Part shown: positions 46,962 through 58,377 of the stretch, one piece after another
Layout of the letters: the number at the start of each line of letters is the position of its first letter
How positions within the stretch are numbered: the stretch's first letter is position 1
From: Albugo candida
Lineage: Eukaryota; Oomycota; Peronosporomycetes; Albuginales
Length of the DNA: 64,000 nucleotides
Reading direction: 5' to 3'
NCBI GenBank assembly: GCA_040437565.1
Contig: JBDOQK010000003.1
Coordinates: forward strand, 496,001 to 560,000
The notes under the pieces: model-generated
The model's input: the letters and a program-made list of their open reading frames with translations, nothing else
Told to the model about the DNA's origin: nothing
Database searches by the model: none
Translations under genes and position numbers: made by a program

Positions 46962-47599
46962 CCTTTCACAATCGCAGATTTGAATATTTTAAAGTACCAT
47001 TCTTCGATGATGGACAAATGTATAACCTGTACTTCTGGTAATGAATATAGCGACTTGGAGGATGAATGACCATTGCCTACAGATAACCATTCTGGTGACA
47101 TTTGCAATCCCGAATTTTTGAAATTGGTCAGCAGGATAGTAATTTTTCCATTCTTCAACACTTTCTGCAAATCACATTCTTCATGAAGGAGACTCCTACA
47201 TTTGAATTCAGGAAAGAATGTAGCGTTGGCGACTGGAAGAAGAGTGGAGGACCCATGTAGGATCTACAGAATGACAGATATTCAGTTCGAGTAATTATGC
47301 CCACCGATTGATAATACCTTTCCATCATTATCGTTGTAAACTTTCATTTCGCCGAACATGTCGGGTCGATACTTCTTGATTTCATGCTCCTGGAGCTGTT
47401 CGATTAGTGCGTTGTTGACTTTAGCCGCACTTTTGATCCTTTTAACGGGTGACAGCTGCTCCCAAAATGATTTACGTTGGATCTTCGATCCAAAGGATGC
47501 TATTATCGGTTGACCCTCGGCCGCTTTACTGGTGAAAGCTCGATATTTTGAGATTTTATGAATGATGCGTTGATTCCCGATTGGGTTGCGGTAGCTCAT
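46962..47599 (-). CDS. ATP10: ATP10, partial second contig copy (copy B)
   Basis: This copy starts at the contig edge inside exon 3 and runs to the same ATG (47599). It lacks the last about 110 codons because the contig begins there. Its intron 2 ends in GTACAG before GTTATACATTTG, restoring the frame PEWLS to VIHLSIIEEW, so copy B carries the better splice site. Confidence 0.8.
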
Positions 47600-47972
47600 T
47601 TGACTAGGAGCTGGGCGAATTTAAGCCACATTTTACTTAAGTTGATTAATTTCGGATGTACTTAAGCGTCCGAAAGTGACAGCTGCGTCGCCGCAAACAG
47701 TTGTTCGAAAATCAGCTGCTCTTAGACCGTCCGTGTGCTTTATCATAATCGACCCACTCTAGAAACCGTGTTTTCTCATCCGAGATGATTCGAACGTTAA
47801 TCAAGCCAATCATATGAGTTTGCTAATGCTTTGAGCAGTTAGTCTCAAAAACCACGGCGAAAGGCAATAGAAATCAAACTTGTGATTTTTCGAACCGAAG
47901 GAAAGCCGATTTTGTAATGAAGTGATCATGACTCTCATAATCCAATATTACAAGTAGTCACCACTAAAAATT

Positions 47973-49605
47973 ATGAATACGGAATTCAGAAACGATGCTT
48001 CAGAGCCTCTTTACAGCCATCCTTTGGTCTGTGTTGACCTACCTACCGAACGATTCCCTCAATATCCGACCCCGGCTCGAGTAGCTCATCAAATCATTAA
48101 GGATGAATTATCGCTGGATGGAAATCCCAAAATGAATGTAAGAACATGATAAACGGTTTTCTATCAATCGTTATTCAAATTGACTGTGTCTTGAAGCTTG
48201 CATCCTTCGTCACCACGTACATGGAACCAGAAGCTGATGACTTGATGGTGGATGGACTACGAAAAAATTACATCGATCTTGATCAGTATCCTCAGACAGC
48301 CGAGATTCATAATCGCTGTGTCACAATGCTCGCCAATTTATATCACGCTCCTTTGAAAGACCATGAGAAAGGTACTGGTACCGGGTGTGTCGGATCATCA
48401 GAAGCCATCATGCTTGCTGGGCTCGCTATGAAAAGACGCTGGAAAGATCGACGGATTGCTGCCGGATTACCTTACGATAATCCCAACATGGTTATGGGTT
48501 CAAATGTGCAAGTGAGTTGACATGTCATATACATTGGTATGAATTCATTATATTTATCGGTTTATAGGTTTGCTGGCATAAAATGTGTAAATACTTCGAA
48601 ATAGAAATACGAGAAGGTGAGCTTATGACCCATTTTCAGTGTACTCCAACAGTTGAGTTATTCACCCTTGTCAACTTCATAGCGGATGTGTCTGAGGATT
48701 GTCTCGTCTTGACCGCCGACCGTGCGCGACCACTTTTGGATGAGAATACCATCGGTGTATGTGCGATCCTTGGAAGCACTTTCAATGGTGAGTATGAAGA
48801 TGTTAAAGCTATCCATGACATGGTCATGGAAGTCAATGAGGAAAACGGCTGGGGAATCCCCGTGCACGTGGATGCTGCCAGTGGCGGATTTATCGCACCT
48901 TTTTTAAACCCTGAGTTGGAGTGGGATTTTCGCCTTCCCAACGTCAAGTCCATAAACGTTAGCGGACACAAGTTTGGTTTGGTATATGCTGGCATTGGAT
49001 GGGCATTGTGGCGTGAACCACAAGATTTACCTGCTGACCTCGTTTTTCACGTTAACTATCTTGGTGGAGATCAAGCTTCATTCACTCTAAACTTCAGTAA
49101 AGGAGCCGGAAATGTGGTCGTGCAGTATTACAACATAGTGCGCTTTGGTTATGACGGTTACCGTCGTATCATGCAAGCGTCTATGGACACTGCCTCCTAT
49201 TTACGCCAAGCGCTTCTCGATACTAATCATTTCAGGATCGTGGACAAGCAACACATGCCTTTAGTTGCATTCACTCTCATTGACTCGAATCGCTACACTT
49301 GTTATGACATCCAAAACAAACTTAAATACCGCGGATGGATCGTACCGGCATATACCTGTTCTCGAGGTGCTGAGAACCTGGTTATCATGCGCGTTGTCGT
49401 GAAGCAAAATTTTGCCAACCATATGGCGCACATGCTGGTGGCAGACATACTACGTGCTATCGAGGAGTTGGAGAAGGAGCATGTCGTGATATCTTCTGCC
49501 ACCAAATCTGACGGTATGACGAAGAAACTTCAACAGGCAATGGGTAGCATCGAGCTCGCTTTCCGTGCTAAACGTCACTCTAGCCGCACAGAACGAGCAT
49601 GCTAG
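47973..49605 (+). CDS. GAD: Glutamate decarboxylase (PLP-dependent)
   Basis: Converts glutamate to GABA and CO2 in the cytosol. Exons 47973-48137, 48197-48511 and 48568-49605 sum to 505 residues, the normal family length. Group II decarboxylase landmarks are [47 protein letters not shown] and the PLP-binding lysine in [25 protein letters not shown]-type and [10 protein letters not shown] segments follow. The C-terminus is short and basic; no clear plant-type calmodulin-binding Trp is seen. This is the only complete copy in the window. Its 3' end is repeated after the next gap. Confidence 0.95.
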
Positions 49606-50953
49606 ATGTAAAGTAGCCTCTGTTGTCGATGCGTATCTCACTATATGAACGACTATAATATAGTACGTGTGTTGAGGTGGTCCTTCATTGATTCTACCGT
49701 GAGTCCCATTGATCACGTCTACTGTCTCGGTCCTTGAACCATCTCAGAATTCCCTGGGTCATTCTAACGAATTGATATTTCTCAATCGATTTGCATTTTC
49801 AACTCTATTTATCAAGTTAAGTGAGAACAGCCAGTGAAGCATGCCGGATCTCCACACATTCTTACGAGGAACATTCCCTATTATTGTGACCCATCTGAGA
49901 ACGTCCTACTTTTTACATGCAAATTCCAGCTACCCGCACGCAATCAAATCCTATGCGAGAAATACTTGGAAAGCAAAAGCGTGGACATGACGTAACATGT
50001 TTGCAAGTCTCTCGAGCGCACTACTTATACTTGACCCATACATTCAAAGAGCATATTTTTACTTTCATTATGTAAAGACATGTCGGGCTTACACTTCCTT
50101 GATTAGACGGTACAGAACGAATTTATCCTGTTTTGTGAATATCCATACTTGGAGCAAACTAAATTCTTCGCGCAAAAGCATCATGCAAAAAGCNNNNNNN
50201 NNNNNNNNNNNNNNNNNNNNNNNNNNNNNNNNNNNNNNNNNNNNNNNNNNNNNNNNNNNNNNNNNNNNNNNNNNNNNNNNNNNNNNNNNNNNNCAGGCAA
50301 TGGGTAGCATCGAGCTCGCTTTCCGTGCTAAACGTCACTCTAGCCGCACAGAACGAGCATGCTAGATGTAAAGTAGCCTCTGTTGTCGATGCGTATCTCA
50401 CTATATGAACGACTATAATATAGTACGTGTGTTGAGGTGGTCCTTCATTGATTCTACCGTGAGTCCCATTGATCACGTCTACTGTCTCGGTCCTTGAACC
50501 ATCTCAGAATTCCCTGGGTCATTCTAACGAATTGATATTTCTCAATCGATTTGCATTTTCAACTCTATTTATCAAGTTAAGTGAGAACAGCCAGTGAAGC
50601 ATGCCGGATCTCCACACATTCTTACGAGGAACATTCCCTATTATTGTGACCCATCTGAGAACGTCCTACTTTTTACATGCAAATTCCAGCTACCCGCACG
50701 CAATCAAATCCTATGCGAGAAATACTTGGAAAGCAAAAGCGTGGACATGACGTAACATGTTTGCAAGTCTCTCGAGCGCACTACTTATACTTGACCCATA
50801 CATTCAAAGAGCATATTTTTACTTTCATTATGTAAAGACATGTCGGGCTTACACTTCCTTGATTAGACGGTACAGAACGAATTTATCCTGTTTTGTGAAT
50901 ATCCATACTTGGAGCAAACTAAATTCTTCGCGCAAAAGCATCATGCAAAAAGC
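49534..50953. repeat. 660-bp duplicate either side of 100-N gap
   Basis: Bases 49534-50193 recur at 50294-50953, separated by 100 N (50194-50293). The left copy ends at the gap. The repeat carries the GAD 3' end and downstream spacer. Again this is an unmerged contig overlap. Confidence 0.9.
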
Positions 50954-51153
50954 TCAAATCATTCAGATCCTGGGTATTAGGTACAGGGCTTGATGGTGAA
51001 CTTTTCCGTATGTCGGAGCATGTGCTACTGTGTCAACTCGCTCTATGCCAATGTCGTGCGAGTAACAGACTTTACTCGGGATCTGTTCCAGATTTTATTT
51101 GGGCCCCAATTTCCCTCTTTTTGTTTTCATTCTCAAAGTAGAACTGGTCATAG
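49606..51153. other. Spacer downstream of GAD, partly duplicated
   Basis: Without the duplicate this is about 790 bp of unique sequence. A 78-codon ORF (50757-50993, starting MFASLSSALLIL) has no signal of homology and is probably chance. No RNA gene was recognised. Confidence 0.4.
50294..50365 (+). CDS. Glutamate decarboxylase 3' fragment (contig copy)
   Basis: The last 23 codons and the stop of GAD, repeated at the start of the next contig. Not an independent gene. Confidence 0.85.
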   Translation, partial: QAMGSIELAFRAKRHSSRTERAC

Positions 51154-51807
51154 ATGCATTCCACATGCTTAACAGCAGGATTCTTCACTACTGTGGTAAC
51201 AGTTTTGCCGGTAGCGGCCAGATCAGGCGTAGAACAGTATAAATCCACAGGTTTTGATCTGAAGGAAGCAACGGTGGACTTTCACCTATTCACTTACACG
51301 TCTGACTCAAGCGCTTGCGTCGAGCTACTTCAAACGGGATTTTACGATGTAAAAGGAGTCTACACTGTTACAACCGGCCTCTCTTTCACGACGAACTGCT
51401 ACTTCATGAAAGCAGCACCGGATACCTCTGTGATAACAAATTCCAAATCCTCTAAAGAAAACTTGTTTATCTACAGAGCAAACATGAGGGACAATTCTGA
51501 GCCTGTTGGGAAAGATATGTGCACGAGTTCACAAGAATGTGCTTGGCCCATGCAGTGTTATCAACGCAAGTGCGTGGAAACAGGACATACTTTGCTGGGA
51601 ATGGCAATAAGTAGTGCTTCAGCAAACAAAACTTTGTTGACTCAATCGAAGGATACTTGTATGGATGCCCTCACGAAGGAAAAAACATACAAATTTTACA
51701 ATTTTGAAGAAAACGTCGGGACACTTGGGACATGCACACTTATGAGGGACATAAGCGTTCTGCGTTACGAGACCAAGAGTATAATAGGAGCTTCTCACCA
51801 AGGCTGA
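51154..51807 (+). CDS. Predicted secreted cysteine-rich protein
   Basis: Single exon, 217 residues. The N-terminus MHSTCLTAGFFTTVVTVLPVAARS reads as a signal peptide. Ten or so cysteines follow, including a tight cluster C-x6-C-x5-C-x4-C (about residues 126-144: CTSSQECAWPMQCYQRKC) like small disulfide modules of secreted proteins. There is no transmembrane helix or known domain, and no exact RXLR or CHxC motif. A secreted apoplastic or effector protein is plausible. The gene lies beside a transposon, a typical location for accessory genes. Confidence 0.6.
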   Translation: MHSTCLTAGFFTTVVTVLPVAARSGVEQYKSTGFDLKEATVDFHLFTYTSDSSACVELLQTGFYDVKGVYTVTTGLSFTTNCYFMKAAPDTSVITNSKSSKENLFIYRANMRDNSEPVGKDMCTSSQECAWPMQCYQRKCVETGHTLLGMAISSASANKTLLTQSKDTCMDALTKEKTYKFYNFEENVGTLGTCTLMRDISVLRYETKSIIGASHQG

Positions 51808-52123
51808 AAGATCTATTGCGTTTTTTAAACCTTATCAGAAATACATTTCGTTCATCTTCAGTATTAAAGACGCTGTAGGCATGCACGTACATCGACGTCG
51901 TCATTTGATTCCAATTTCAAGCGACAATAGGGCTGAATTCATGTCTTAAGGCACAAGCAGCTAATTGCACGGGGGAGTTGCAAAGATCAGTTTTTGTTCA
52001 TCGTCTTACTTCCACAGAATTGAATCAAAGTGTCACCGCTATGGGCTGGTATAACGCCTGTCATAGATGATCCGTCTGTGGTAAGCCTATGCTTAGCACA
52101 GTTTCTTTCACAACTTATAAATA
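51808..52123. other. Spacer between secreted protein gene and transposon
   Basis: About 316 bp, AT-rich, with no supported gene. It ends in TATAAATA (52116-52123), the left target-site duplicate of the transposon. Confidence 0.5.
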
Positions 52124-52205
52124 GGAAATTGCTGCGGACACCCCCTTTTTTTGCTACGGACACACCCCTAAAGAGAGAAATTACAAACATACCCCCTACT
52201 TTCGT
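52124..52205 (+). repeat. Left terminal inverted repeat of transposon
   Basis: It contains a partial internal repetition (GCTGCGGACACCCCC then GCTACGGACACACCCC, separated by a T run) before the block ending CATACCCCCTACTTTC. The second unit aligns with the right terminal repeat. Confidence 0.75.
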
Positions 52206-52486
52206 ACCGTCAATCAGGTAAAAGAAGTCTATCTATCCCTAAAAATAGAAATTACATACCCTTTATAGGTCATCACATCCATAACCTGTGATTATTAATT
52301 TTTGCGGCCAAAATTGAAGAATCATCAAACATAAACGGTCAACAAATTTAATTGGCGTAAATTGGAACCCCCCAATACCATTCCAACAGCTTTTCCCCAA
52401 TCACATTTAATCTTGATACAACCATCCTGCTCATTTGACAACAAAACACATTCCTTTTTTTCTGCCAGCCCATTGATCTGAGCAGC

Positions 52487-52597
52487 ATGCCTCGAACATC
52501 AAAACAGCAACGTCACATGAAAGCTATGCGGGCTGCTTATAAGAGGAAAAAAGCCGGAAATATATCAAGTTCAACTATCGAAATAGGAGCGATATAA
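52487..52597 (+). pseudogene. Short transposon ORF, possible transposase N-terminus
   Basis: A 36-codon frame from ATG 52487 starts MPRTSKQQRHMKAMRAAY and is very basic, resembling the N-terminal tail of a DNA-binding transposase, then hits a stop. The next frames (52630-52836, Lys/Arg-rich) may be its continuation. No DDE catalytic motif can be seen. Confidence 0.35.
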
Positions 52598-53436
52598 AGG
52601 CGGATTAAGAAGTTGAATTCGAGGATTTTGTGGAAAAGCAAACGGACACCATTATCGTGAGTATTGAGTTTGCTTGTAAACGGCCTTCTTGGTACCTTGG
52701 AGATTCCGACAGAACGAAGCAGCGCAAAAGAGCAGCGCAGGAAAAAACAGCTATTGGTTCAAGAAAGCTAGAGACATACTTCAAGGCGAAAGCCACACAG
52801 CGTCAGCCTATAGACTCTGAAAGCGAGACTCGATAGATGAAAGACCTCTTCATTCTCAGAACAATTTTCAATGAGCGCTTGTGAAACTGGGAAAACAAAA
52901 TGAATCACAGGAGGAAATTATGCGGCTGCGTCTTGCCTCTGTTGCAGGATACTTCAGGCTTATACTCTGCGGCAGTGAGGTATAGTCAATTCATTTTGAA
53001 CATTCTCTAGCGCAATTTTATTTTATTTATTAACGGTCTATCGTGATTGCAAAATAGAGAGTTGCTGCCTCGCAAATAATTGCGGCGACGAATGGAAAAG
53101 GGCGTTGGTTTGCCGAGATGTTTCGTGGCTGGGGACGTTTATGTATTGAAANNNNNNNNNNNNNNNNNNNNNNNNNNNNNNNNNNNNNNNNNNNNNNNNN
53201 NNNNNNNNNNNNNNNNNNNNNNNNNNNNNNNNNNNNNNNNNNNNNNNNNNNAAAAATCATCCAATTAGAAATTAAGCCTTTTGTTTTGAAGCGCTAGACT
53301 GTATCTATCATATAAAATCACTGTTTGTTATGCGATGATTTATGCGTGAAGAGTAGTGAATTTACTAAGGCCTAAAAAAGTTACAGGTTATTGGTGGTGT
53401 GCACTGTATTAAAAAAAAAGCTAGACATGACCCCAT

Positions 53437-53802
53437 TCATTCCTGCTCATAAAACAAGTCAAGTATGTCTACTTTGTGGACTTCTTGGAATGTGTCAATC
53501 GTCTTGGTCATGGATTTGTGGTCGCTACTCCATTGACGATCCTGCTCCATGTTATGGCCTGGTTCACCAACAGCTACATCATAGCAGAGCACCAAGTGAT
53601 TCAATTCATCTGGTGACACTTGAAGCCTCTCATGCAATTCAAAGTACCCAGCAGAAAATCGATCAATTGTGGTGTACGCAGGCCTCGCTTTGATGCTATT
53701 TACACGTATCGCCACAGGGATCCCGTCATCAAATGTCATACGGTCACAACTCTCATTTTGGAGATCACTGCTGTCCATTTTCGGGCACGTAGGTGCCGTC
53801 AC
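53437..53802 (-). pseudogene. Degenerate ORF inside transposon
   Basis: An open frame of 121 codons on the minus strand, without a start context and with coding-like composition (PVAIRVNSIKARPAYTTIDRF). The adjacent minus frame 53765-53980 could be its upstream part, one frame away. It may be the remnant of a transposase read opposite to the 52487 ORF. No family motif is certain. Confidence 0.3.
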
Positions 53803-54289
53803 GACGCTTTTCTGGAACTCGAGCAGCCTTCCAACACGTCGGCACTTTAGACTTTATCTCAGAATGATCCCTGCGCTGTGCTGGCTTCAGTTTATGTGTC
53901 TTCCCAATTCCAAATGCTTTTTGGAAACAATGACTTCCTCGATTTGTCTTTTTGATCCTTATTTTCCATCTTCTCATCACGATGAATAAAAATCATCTAT
54001 CTCCCAACAGCGATCACATCATCGGCGGCTTGCTCGTTCCAGCGTACATGCTGATTCTTGGACCTTTATCTCCAGTCTCCACTCTCCGTCATGCTTTTTC
54101 TCGGTCAAACCATTTGCTTCGCGTTCATCATCCATTGCATAAACACGATTACACGCTCAAAAAGTAAAGCCGCTGAGTGTCATCACCTATGCTTTGTGCT
54201 GGGATGTCGTACCATCCGATCATGAGAATTTACTCTCGAGTCTCCAAAACGCCGCCGGGGTTTATCGGTTTTGATGACTTTTACTTTAA

Positions 54290-54347
54290 GAAAGTAGGGG
54301 GTATGTTAGTAGTTTTTATTCTCAGGGGTGCGTCCGCAGCAATTCCC
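54290..54347 (-). repeat. Right terminal inverted repeat of transposon
   Basis: Read on the minus strand it begins GGGAATTGCTGCGGACGCACCCC and ends in CATACCCCCTACTTTC, matching the left repeat at about 80 percent by eye. Confidence 0.8.
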
Positions 54348-56304
54348 TATAAATATTGCTCGCTAGCTTCGCTGAATAGAATATTCTGTAAAAAACAAGT
54401 AGTGAAGAATGACCATTTGTAACGATGACTCGCGTGGTATAAACAGTGCAAATTTAAAAGCACCATCTTTCTTCCTCCCCAATTTCAATGCACAGACCAT
54501 GCCTGCCTATTACCCTACCTACTACTTACTGTTGTTGCGACCGCTGGGCCTCACGTGTGGTTTGGCAACACCCGTATTAATTCCGTGAGATTATCGTCGA
54601 ACTAGTGCTTTACTGCCAAAGTCAGCGCAGGTCTAGCTGACAAAACATTCAACTGGGCTGTGCTACTACAAATTCGTGCCTCTCGCAGATAGTAGCATCT
54701 TTTTTGACGGCACATAAAAATAGGAGCCAGAGAACTATATATGTATTAGTAACGATGAAAATGAGCGCGAGCTTTTATAAGCGCTATGCGAAAATTAGAG
54801 GCTCCCGTAACCAAAAAGCATACATGCATAGCCATATTTCCTTGCTCTGTTGTTTGACACATACTAGGATATTCTGATGGACCGCATCAATAAGTGTCTG
54901 TATTGTCAGGCTCTGCATAGCCCCAGCACGAAAGCCAGAGCACCAGCTTGAACGCGGATAAAATGCGCTAATGGAAAAAAACAAGCTAGTGGAGACGACA
55001 ACAAAAAAAACGGTAGCTGTTGGTGCAAACACCAGTGCAACTTGTGAGGGCACGGGAAACGAATAGAAAATGTCGATGAAACGCTATGTGTAGCATTGTG
55101 GAATCACAGTACAAAAACTTTATCAATATTTCTCAAATAAGTGTCTGACTGAATCGACGTCTTCGATCCTGAAAAAATCATCAGCAGTAGAGGAATCGGG
55201 TCATGGAATGATAGCCGAAGAAGTATTTTGATGAACGAATTAGTCTGAAAAGCTCGATCAGTGTAGTTGCCAAAATGGTCGTGATTTTTTTGTGCCAGCA
55301 CCGCAACTGTCGCAAATTATAAGCGGCAACAGGTATGAGTTATTACTCGTATAAGAATGTCTCATTACTGAAGATTTTGAGCAATGAAACTTTGAAGGCC
55401 ATTTCGGGATCGACTTCTTTTTCGAAACGTCACTTTACTCGTTCCAGTCCCCAATTTACATTTCTGTGCCAAGTTATTATCCTAGGATTGCGAATGGATA
55501 TAGAGAGTGCAGAAACATGTATATCTTCGAACCCGTCTTGAGCTGACACATTGGGGCTTGAAAGATATGCTCCCAGCAGTACTAATTCTTGGAGGAGGTA
55601 TGCATAACTGGCAATATTTGAACAATATCACTGGTGGTTGTGATTTTGTTCGCTCGTTATGGCTTCTTGATGCACCACATATTTTTAGTTGGCCTAAGGG
55701 CTCGTACCACTGAAGCTGTATTAGCTCAGTAAAGACAGGTCACGAAAAGGGGCGCTAAGTGGGCTTTATGGCATCCATATGCAACCGAATCAGATGAAGT
55801 TTCCTCTCTTTGGTTGCATATATGACGTTCGCTTCACAAATCCATTTCGAGCGATAAATTTTTTAGATATCATGAATTTTAGCTCGGCTGACAGATCCTT
55901 TGCGGCTCTAACAGTGCCTCCTTAGAGATCTTGTTCTCAGCTCCAAAAAAGCAGTCCGCTTGTTTTATTCTAGATTAGTCACGCACATTGTGGAAGAAGG
56001 CTCGTGCGATTAAGAATTGCATGTAATACTGCGCTTACCATGAGATGCATATCGAATTGAGGTCGATCTGCATTTTGCTGTCTCGAGCGCTAAGATCGGG
56101 CCACTGCGTCCGGGAGATCTGTCAACTTTGACGTTCAGCGCGGTTACCGAACAGTCGATAGGATGATACAAAAGGATAAGGAGACTGCGTAATTTGTTTG
56201 TTACACTCTTTGACACAACCTTAAGCTACATCCACACTACATCAATTATGTAATCGATAAAATCATCAGAGCATCTTTGCAGGTGAAAACACTACAGACT
56301 GTAA
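54348..56304. other. Region without a confident gene
   Basis: Almost 2 kb with only short ORFs. A hydrophobic minus-strand frame (54784-55080, with FAPTATVFFVVVSTSLFFSI) preceded by a CACATAG acceptor could be an exon of a decayed membrane protein. Short plus-strand frames near 55100-55240 and 55510-55710 also look partly coding. None can be joined into a gene, which suggests relics next to the transposon. Confidence 0.4.
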
Positions 56305-58230
56305 ATGACTGTGAAGCACTACAGCTTACTTAAACGTGAGTAAAAAACAGGATTTCGAATCTTTACAATTTTTGGATTTTCTGTTTTGTCAGTTTTTGGA
56401 ACATTCGAATTTCTCCCATTATACGCAGCTGAGTCGACCACACAACTTTGCATAACTGGTTCTCCACCAATCTTGATAATTTGATCGATATGGGGGGCAT
56501 ATTCATCGACCCTGCCGCCTTACCGCAGAATGGATACGGCCTATTTCAGGTGCTTTTCCTTGGCGCTGTCTATGGGTTTGTTCTTTTCAATGCCAGTAAT
56601 ATGATATCGAATGGCAGTGAGCTATTACTATTAGTGCCCTGTACGCTAAGAATAGCAATGTCTATTAATCACATACATGCACCTTTTTTTACTTTCTCAT
56701 GAATTTGTAGCGCTCGCAGGAATCGTTGGAAGCATCGTGCTTCCCGTGCTCGGAGCTGTTCCAGACGGGATGATCGTTTTATTTTCTGGTATGGGCCCAA
56801 ATGCGCAAGAACAGCTATCAGTGGGTGTTGGAGCCCTGGCCGGATCTACAATCATGCTGCTAACAATCCCTTGGGCTATAAGTGTGTACGCTGGCCGGGT
56901 CAATTTGGATGAACATGGTCGTGGAAGGTACAAACGACCTAAAAATGCACCTGCAGATTGGAATAAACTGAATCCTCCAAACAACAAACACATTTGGAAA
57001 ACAGGTGTCGTGCTGCTGGACGAAATACAAATGAATGCGAAGACTATGGTTTTTACCAGTTTGATCTATCTTGTTTTGCAAATTCCCGCATTTCAATACA
57101 CCGGGACCCATCAACGAGATGCACAAGCTGATACATCTGTGGTTACCGTCGCGGAACGTCCTTATGCATTCGTGACACTATGTGTCTGTGTGATAGCATT
57201 CGGCATGTACATGTACTGGAATGTCCAACGATCTTCTACCTCCCAAGTTGCAAGCGACATCAAAGGCGAGGTAGCTGTTGAGGCCATTCGGCATGATAGA
57301 GCTAGCTTATCAGGAATTTTAGCAGCTGAAGCTTCAAAACTAAGCGACCGCATGCCCTCTGAAAGGTCCCCAATCAACGCTAGAGCTCATGATACTGCAC
57401 TCGAAGACATTATGCGACCCTTCTTTGCAAAGTATGACAAAAATCACGACAAGAAGATGGACATCAATGAGTTGCAACTATTTTTCATGGACATGAATGA
57501 ACAGCTGACGCGGGAAGAATTGGAGACATGGTTGTTCATGGCCGATAAAGATCAAAGTGGGTTTATTGAATTCAGCGAACTGGTCGAAGCGACTAAGAAG
57601 TACCTTGTGGCAAAGTACAAGGGTGAGCAAGCTGGCAAGAAGACACAGATGAAGCACATACATTTCAATGACATTGAAACCTCCGTATACCCCAGTAACC
57701 CAGGAAATGTTGATCATGAGGAGTCTGACGATGAAGAAGAAGAGGAAGTTCCCCAAGATCTAGCCCATCTGTCCATCCATGATCAACAGCGCAGGATCAA
57801 ATTGCGTTCAGCGTATCTCATGCTTCTCGGAACAATCCTTGTCTTGATCTTTTCTGATCCAATGGTGGATGTTTTATCGGAGATTGGAGCTCGTACAGGC
57901 ATTCCCGCATTTTATGTCTCATTTGTTATCGCTCCGCTGGCTTCCAATTCCAGTGAGCTGATTGCCGCCTACAACTATGCGACAAAGAAAACCTCCAGAA
58001 GCGTATCGATTTCTATCTCTGCTTTACTCGGAGCGGCTTGTTTAAACAACACGTTCTGTCTGGGCATCTTTGCCGCTTTGATGTTTTTCAAAAATGGCGG
58101 ATTGATATGGAAGTTTTCAGCAGAGACATGTGCTATCCTATTTGTTGAATTGTGCATGGGTGTCATGGCTATGCGGAAGACGCAGCGATTGGTGGATGCG
58201 ATGTGTGTGCTTTGCTTGTATCCAGCCTAA
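56305..58230 (+). CDS. EF-hand Na+/Ca2+ exchanger-like protein (NCL type)
   Basis: A cation/Ca2+ exchanger with two hydrophobic halves. The first half contains QVLFLGAVYGFVLFNASNMI, SNGSELLLLVP spliced to SLAGIVGSIVLPVLGAVPDG (donor GTACGC near 56642) and QEQLSVGVGALAGSTIML, the first alpha repeat. The loop holds two EF-hands (DKNHDKKMDINEL and DKDQSGFIEFSEL) and an acidic stretch DDEEEEE. The second half contains SFVIAPLASNSSELIAAYNYA, the second alpha repeat. EF-hands in the loop are the mark of NCL exchangers of plants and protists. ATG 56305 opens a short first exon with a GTGAGT donor; the second exon's start is uncertain. Confidence 0.85.
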
Positions 58231-58377
58231 ATTGCCTTGGTGATACTTTTGCAAAATGGTTTTGATTTGGACTAAAATGTTCCTGAGCCACATTCGATTG
58301 TTTGCTTGAAATGAGATAACCAATCAAATTTTGAATTGTTGAGAACCTTTTTTGACTGTGCGTTTTGACTGGCTCAT

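Larger units (their letters stand above)
45005..48819. repeat. About 1858-bp duplicate either side of 100-N gap
   Basis: Bases 45005-46861 recur at 46962-48819, and the left copy ends at the gap (46862-46961). The copies differ near 45070/47029 by a 9-bp inversion-like change and a one-base insertion. Elsewhere no difference was noticed. Overlapping contigs from two haplotypes, or an error in one, would explain this. Confidence 0.88.
52124..54347. mobile_element. DNA transposon with TIRs and 8-bp target duplication
   Basis: The left end GGAAATTGCTGCGGAC and the right end, read on the other strand, GGGAATTGCTGCGGAC are inverted repeats. Each is directly flanked by TATAAATA (52116-52123 and 54348-54355), an 8-bp target duplication. 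Inside the ends the repeats extend about 55 bp, with a shared CATACCCCCTACTTTC block. The element is 2,224 bp including a 100-N gap (53152-53251). An 8-bp duplication is usual for hAT and KDZ (Kyakuja-Dileera-Zisupton) elements. Inside are only short ORFs, so it looks non-autonomous or decayed. Confidence 0.82.

Noticed and set aside
40985-49605. True tandem gene duplication of kelch-RING, ATP10 and GAD
   Set aside because: In every case one copy ends exactly at an N gap and the other starts exactly after it, which points to unmerged contig overlaps.
49997-50190. Small ORF MFASLSSALLIL... as a gene
   Set aside because: Short, no homology, in a spacer and present twice only because of the contig overlap.
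53152-53251. Contig-overlap duplicate at the transposon gap
   Set aside because: The flanks share at most a few A residues, so unlike the other gaps this may be a real gap.
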